Shown here: positions 60,175-64,000 of the stretch, one piece after another
Layout: the number at the start of each line of letters is the position of its first letter
Numbering within the stretch: the stretch's first letter is position 1
Origin: Casimicrobium huifangae
GTDB taxonomy: Bacteria > Pseudomonadota > Gammaproteobacteria > Burkholderiales > Casimicrobiaceae
Direction of reading: 5' to 3'
Assembly: GCF_009746125.1 (NCBI RefSeq)
Contig: NZ_CP041352.1
Location: 2,526,436 to 2,590,435, forward strand
Length of the DNA stretch: 64,000 nt
Translations under genes and position numbers: made by a program
The notes under the pieces: generated by a model
The model's input: the letters and a program-made list of their open reading frames with translations, nothing else
Told to the model about the DNA's origin: nothing
The model's database searches: none

Positions 60175-61683
60175 ATGCACAACACCCCATCCCGAGTGAT
60201 TCCGATCCGCGCGCTCACGCCCGCCGCCGTCAGTGCGGGCGCAGCCGAACCGGACCGCGAAGTCGTCATTGACCTCTACGAAAAGCAGCCCAAGATTTAC
60301 CCGCGCGCCGTGCACGGCTGGTTCGCCGGCTGGCGCTGGGCAATGGTGTGGCTGACGCAGCTGGTGTTTTACGGGCTGCCGTGGTTGCAGTGGAATGGCC
60401 GGCAGGCCGTGCTGTTCGACCCCACGCAGCGCCGTTTCCAGATCTTCGGACTGCTGCTGCAACCGCAGGATTTCATCTACCTGGCCGCGCTGCTGGTCAT
60501 CTCAGCACTCGCCCTCTTCTTCTTCACCGCGATGGCCGGGCGCCTCTGGTGTGGCTATGCCTGCCCGCAAACCGTCTACACGGAAATTTTCCTGTGGGTC
60601 GAGCGCCGTACCGAGGGCGACCGCCTCGCCCGCATGCGCCTCGACAGTGGCCCGTGGACGCCGGTCAAATTCGCGCGCAAAGGCAGCAAGCAGACGATCT
60701 GGATCCTGATCAGCCTGTTCACCGGGTTCAGCTTCGTTGGCTACTTCACGCCCATACGCACACTTGCCAGCGAGGCCGCTGCGCTGTCGTTTTCGCCGTG
60801 GGAGTGGTTCTGGGTTCTGTTTTACGGCTTTGCGACGTACGGCAACGCCGGCTACCTGCGCGAGCAGATGTGCAAGTTCATCTGCCCGTACGCACGTTTC
60901 CAGAGCGCGCTGATCGACAAGGACTCGATGGTGATCGCCTACGACAGCGCGCGCGGCGATCCGCGCGGCGGACGCTCGCGCAAGGCCGATCGCAATACGC
61001 TGGCGCTGGGTGACTGTCTCGATTGCAAGCTTTGCGTCCACGTTTGCCCCACCGGCATCGACATTCGCAACGGCCTGCAGAACGAATGCATCGGCTGCGC
61101 GGCGTGCATCGACGCCTGCGACGATGTGATGGACCGCATGGGCTACCGCAAAGGCCTGATTCGCTACTCGACCGAGAACGGGGTCGCGCAGCGGCTGAGT
61201 CGTCGTGAGATGCTGCGACGGGTAGCGCGCCCGCGCGTGCTCATCTACGGTGCGCTGCTCGGCGCGGCAATCACCACGTTCGCCGTGAGCCTGTGGCAAC
61301 GACCCGACTTCCGGGTCGACATCGTTCGTGATCGCGCAGCACTGGCCCGCGTGGCCGACGACGGCGCTATCGAGAACGTGTACCAGCTGCACCTGGTGAA
61401 TGCCACTGAACGCCCCCTGCATCTGTCAGTGGCGCTATCGAACGAAGGTAATCCACGCGATGCCAGCGGCAACCCCGTGCTACGCATCGTCACGCCGACC
61501 AGCACGACGCTGGAGGCTGGCAGCAGCGGCAAACTGTCGCTGCGCCTGCGCCTCGGTGCTGATGCTGCGGAACCGCTACGCGGGCGCTCCAGCACGATCG
61601 GCATCGACATCACCGCCGCCGGCAACGACGGCTCGTCGTTGCAAACGATGACCGAAAAATCGACCTTCTTCGTGCCGCGCTAG
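60175..61683 (+). CDS. ccoG: Cytochrome c oxidase accessory protein CcoG (RdxA/FixG)
   Basis: 502 residues. Several transmembrane helices in the N-terminal half with CGYACPQTVYTEIFLWVE, then a polyferredoxin part with CLDCKLCVHVCPTGID and CIGCAACIDACD (two [4Fe-4S] clusters), and a C-terminal periplasmic Ig-like domain after RRVARPRVLIYGALLGAAITTFAVSL. CcoG reduces copper for cbb3 oxidase assembly. No ccoNOP genes are in the window. It follows the nsrR, hemerythrin and DUF2249 genes. Confidence 0.94.
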   Translation: MHNTPSRVIPIRALTPAAVSAGAAEPDREVVIDLYEKQPKIYPRAVHGWFAGWRWAMVWLTQLVFYGLPWLQWNGRQAVLFDPTQRRFQIFGLLLQPQDFIYLAALLVISALALFFFTAMAGRLWCGYACPQTVYTEIFLWVERRTEGDRLARMRLDSGPWTPVKFARKGSKQTIWILISLFTGFSFVGYFTPIRTLASEAAALSFSPWEWFWVLFYGFATYGNAGYLREQMCKFICPYARFQSALIDKDSMVIAYDSARGDPRGGRSRKADRNTLALGDCLDCKLCVHVCPTGIDIRNGLQNECIGCAACIDACDDVMDRMGYRKGLIRYSTENGVAQRLSRREMLRRVARPRVLIYGALLGAAITTFAVSLWQRPDFRVDIVRDRAALARVADDGAIENVYQLHLVNATERPLHLSVALSNEGNPRDASGNPVLRIVTPTSTTLEAGSSGKLSLRLRLGADAAEPLRGRSSTIGIDITAAGNDGSSLQTMTEKSTFFVPR

Positions 61684-61699
61684 AGGCAATTTCTGCATG

Positions 61700-61770
61700 G
61701 CTGCCAAGCGAAAAGCATCGACTTTCCGCCTTCTGGGCCGCCAGCCCCATGCAACAAGGCTTTGCAAAAA
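61700..61770. repeat. Degenerate copy E of the intergenic palindromic element
   Basis: AAAAGCATCGACTTT (61711-61725) and the following GGGCCGCCAGCCCCATGCAACAAGGCTTT align with the centre and right half of copy D (AAAAGTCGACTTTT, then GCTGAGCCCAGATGGAATAAGGTTTT). The centre is no longer a perfect palindrome. It lies between the convergent ccoG and Ldh-family genes. Confidence 0.5.
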
Positions 61771-61793
61771 AAGCTGTAGCCGTCGTTCGAGCG

Positions 61794-62906
61794 CTACGCC
61801 ATCTGCAGCGACAACGCTCCTGGACCTCTGCCCTGGTTGGCGGCCGCCACAGTTGCTGCCGCCGCATCCATCTCGGCGATTGTCCCGTCGTCGATCGGCA
61901 CCGCCTGCGCGCGTGCCTTGCGCGACTGGCGCTCGGGGTCACCCGGCATCAGGATGGCGTCAAATCCCTCGGCGAGCTTGGCCGATTGCACCCATTCGAC
62001 GAACTCACGCGTCGCCATCTCAAAGGCGCTTTGGGTGCCAAATCGGGCCGGGTCGAACACGATGGTCAGCATGTTGTTCCACACCCCGGCCTTGGGCTGG
62101 TTTTTCGGGATGGTGACCGGGCCGCCGGTCAGTGCAGCGCCGAGTAGTTCGCAAACCATCGCCAGCGCGTAGCCCTTGTGCGCCGCCATCGTGGTCAGCG
62201 CACCGGTGCGGCCATTGACCGGCTCGAACAGCACACCGGGATTGGTGGTCGGAAAGCCCTCATGATCAATCAGCGCGCCTTCGGGCGTGTGCTTCTTGGC
62301 GTTGTAGGCCACGCGCACCTTGCCCTGGGCGATGGCGCTGGTGGCGAAGTCCAGCACAATCGGGCCGCCGTCGGCGTCCGGCCGCGGGATGCCTACGGTA
62401 AAAGGATTGGTCACAAAGCGCGCCTCGGCACCACCGTAAGGCGCCACCCAATGCTGGCTCACGGCGTTAGTGAAGTGAATCGCAATCAGCCCTTCGCTGA
62501 CCGCCTGCTCCGCCCAGTGCCCGACCCGGCCGAGGTGGTGCGAGTTGCGCAGCCCCATGACGCAGACACCGCTCTCCTTCGCCCGCTCAATCGCGATCAC
62601 CATCGCCTGATGCGTCACGCTCTGGCCAATGCCGCGATGCGCGTCAATCAGCATCAGCCCGCCGGTGTCGGTCACCACCTCCACATTCTGGTTAAGCACC
62701 AACTCGCCCGCCGCGATGGCCTTGACGTAACGCGGCACCATGCCGACGCCGTGGGAGTCGTGACCGCTCAGGTTTGACAGGACGAGATGATCGGCAGTCA
62801 GCCGCGCCTCGGTGGCTGAGGAGCCGGCAGCAAGAAAGACGTCGTTAACCCAGCGGTGCAGGGCGTCGGGGTGAATGGTGCGCATGGCGGAGGTATCGGT
62901 GCTCAT
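61794..62906 (-). CDS. Ldh family NAD(P)-dependent oxidoreductase (malate/L-lactate/ureidoglycolate type)
   Basis: 370 residues of the non-Rossmann malate/L-sulfolactate dehydrogenase family. SNLSGHDSHGVGMVPRY, MGLRNSHHLGRVGHW, APYGGAEARFVTNPFTVGIP and LDFATSAIAQGKVRVA are conserved. The enzymes oxidise 2-hydroxy acids to 2-keto acids. The specific substrate cannot be told. It is not in an obvious operon and may serve organic-acid use together with the transporters in the window. Confidence 0.93.
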   Translation of the reverse strand: MSTDTSAMRTIHPDALHRWVNDVFLAAGSSATEARLTADHLVLSNLSGHDSHGVGMVPRYVKAIAAGELVLNQNVEVVTDTGGLMLIDAHRGIGQSVTHQAMVIAIERAKESGVCVMGLRNSHHLGRVGHWAEQAVSEGLIAIHFTNAVSQHWVAPYGGAEARFVTNPFTVGIPRPDADGGPIVLDFATSAIAQGKVRVAYNAKKHTPEGALIDHEGFPTTNPGVLFEPVNGRTGALTTMAAHKGYALAMVCELLGAALTGGPVTIPKNQPKAGVWNNMLTIVFDPARFGTQSAFEMATREFVEWVQSAKLAEGFDAILMPGDPERQSRKARAQAVPIDDGTIAEMDAAAATVAAANQGRGPGALSLQMA

Positions 62907-63013
62907 GGCGCAGGAGTTTAGGCGCTCAGGCTGTCGCGCCGACGCTACCGAATCGCGTGACGGAACGCCGGCCCGACTTCACGGCGCGCTGCAATGAGTC
63001 TGCGTCGGTGCGG

Positions 63014-64000
63014 TCAGCCACCGCGAGGCAGCAGCCGCTGCCACGCGGCCAACGCATCTGCCGCGCTGATACTCGCAACATTGCCGTCGTCCTTCGTCTC
63101 GCGGTTGCCGAGCGGGATCACCTGCGAATGCGGCGCCCGTGGTACCCAGCGCCCCCACCCGTGGTAGCCAAACAGCACCACGCAGGGACAGTCCATCGCG
63201 GCAGCAATGTGGGCCGGGCCAGTGTCAATGGAAATCATGCTGTGCGCGAACGACGCCAGACCGATCAAGCGTGGCAACGGCAAGTCCTCTGCTGCCGTCA
63301 GCACCCGCGAGTCCGCACAAGCGGCAACAATTTCGTTCACCAGATCAGCCTCGCGCGGCGAACCGCAGACCACCACCCGCAGCGCCGGCTTCGCCTGCAA
63401 CGCACCGGCAATGACCTGAGCCCAGCGCTCAACCGGCCAGAACTTGTCGTTGTTAGTGCGGTGCAGCGACCAGCGTTTCGATGTCTTCTTGTTGCCGGGC
63501 TGGATCAGCAGGATGGGGGCATCGCCGACACCACGTGCACCTGCCCAGGCGTGCGCGTCAGCAACCCAGTCAGGCGACGCATATAGGCGCGGCTGGCCAC
63601 GCCCCGCCGCGAGCGGCTCGCCGCTGCCTGTGCTGTGCCACCAGTCGGCCCAATGCGCCCCAAGGCCGGGCCAGTTATCCCACGGTGCGATGATGCGTTC
63701 ACGCGGCACCGCGCGCTCAACCAGCCGTCGCGCGTATTTGTCCGGGTCACACAAATACACCGGCCCTTTATGTGCAGCCAGCCATTGCACTGCTTCGCGC
63801 TGGCTGGCCGTAAACCAGTACGGACTCTTGCGACTGGTCACCAGCTGGACGTCCGCTACGGCCGGGTCGTTGGCGAGCAACGTGCGCGTCCAGCCACCGG
63901 ACGCTAACAAATCAACTGGAGTGCCGTGGCGCCTGGCAAGCTGCTCCAGCAGCACCGTGAGCAGAACGACATCGCCAAGGGCGGCGAAACGGACAACGAC
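63014..64000 (-). CDS. Glycosyltransferase family 9 (heptosyltransferase-like), partial at the right edge
   Basis: At least 329 residues. The frame is open to the window end and reads VVVRFAALGDVVLLT at the very edge, which is the usual start region of the family, so only the first few residues are missing. Later motifs are LIQPGNKKTSKRW, VVVCGSPREADLV and FAHSMISIDTGPAHIAAAMDCPCVVLFG. GT9 enzymes add heptose or similar sugars to lipopolysaccharide core. The acceptor and donor are not known. Confidence 0.92.
   Translation of the reverse strand, partial: VVVRFAALGDVVLLTVLLEQLARRHGTPVDLLASGGWTRTLLANDPAVADVQLVTSRKSPYWFTASQREAVQWLAAHKGPVYLCDPDKYARRLVERAVPRERIIAPWDNWPGLGAHWADWWHSTGSGEPLAAGRGQPRLYASPDWVADAHAWAGARGVGDAPILLIQPGNKKTSKRWSLHRTNNDKFWPVERWAQVIAGALQAKPALRVVVCGSPREADLVNEIVAACADSRVLTAAEDLPLPRLIGLASFAHSMISIDTGPAHIAAAMDCPCVVLFGYHGWGRWVPRAPHSQVIPLGNRETKDDGNVASISAADALAAWQRLLPRGG

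Overview
The window looks like a chromosomal segment of a GC-rich betaproteobacterium, probably Burkholderiales. The evidence is four periplasmic Bug/TctC receptors plus a complete TctABC-type transporter, class I polyhydroxybutyrate genes (phaC, phaB and a phaM-like gene), a PP0621-pilS-pilR-ampD block, a yciB-bolA-parvulin block, DUF5648 and DUF4375 proteins, and CcoG/NsrR. No rRNA, tRNA, CRISPR array, integrase or transposase was seen. The left and right edges cut a repeat-rich surface protein and a glycosyltransferase.

Layout. 1-6.6 kb: a large exported Ig/Calx-beta/FN3 protein (minus strand, C-terminus off the edge), divergent from three tandem phage-tail-collar (microcystin-dependent) proteins and a GNAT acetyltransferase. 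6.7-10.6 kb: MarR regulator, two Bug receptors and a sulfatase. 10.8-11.5 kb: a VapBC-type toxin-antitoxin pair. 11.6-13.1 kb: dnaB. 13.1-24.1 kb: a nine-gene, tightly overlapping respiratory operon on the minus strand (small subunit, CuA subunit II, B-family heme-copper subunit I, ctaB, sco, cytochrome b/ferredoxin/MvhD fusion, small anchored protein, divergent heme-copper-like subunit, cytochrome b/2Fe-2S/FNR fusion), with ctaA divergent. 24.2-28.7 kb: a DUF5648 beta-propeller protein, a CadC-like regulator and a DUF4375 lipoprotein. 28.7-32.7 kb: a catabolic cluster (SDR, DHDPS-family aldolase/hydratase, Bug, FadR-type regulator). 32.8-41 kb: a signalling island (membrane protein, SLOG-like/class III cyclase protein, broken Sel1 lipoprotein gene, Crp-like regulator, FecR-TPR protein, CHASE2-like/TIR protein). 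41-47.4 kb: MBL hydrolase, peptidase C26, phaB, phaC, ZIP transporter, phaM-like. 47.5-54.2 kb: PP0621, pilS, pilR, ampD, ohr/ohrR, yciB, bolA, parvulin. 54.3-58.5 kb: tctB, tctA, an exported FAH-family protein and a Tat-type Bug receptor. 58.7-61.7 kb: nsrR, hemerythrin, DUF2249, ccoG. 61.8-64 kb: an Ldh-family dehydrogenase and a partial GT9 glycosyltransferase.

Two regions stand out as possibly undescribed systems. The first is the 13.1-23.0 kb operon. Two different cytochrome b proteins, one fused to 2Fe-2S/FAD/NAD modules and the other to 4Fe-4S/MvhD modules, are co-encoded with a heme-copper enzyme whose subunit I has Gln where O2-reducing relatives have the cross-linked Tyr, and with a second heme-copper-like protein. 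The second is the 33-41 kb island, which joins a nucleotide cyclase carrying a SLOG-like domain, a cyclic-nucleotide-type Crp regulator, a FecR-TPR protein and a CHASE2-like membrane sensor fused to TIR. A third, separate observation is a family of at least four, probably five, intergenic palindromic elements centred on AGTCGACT.
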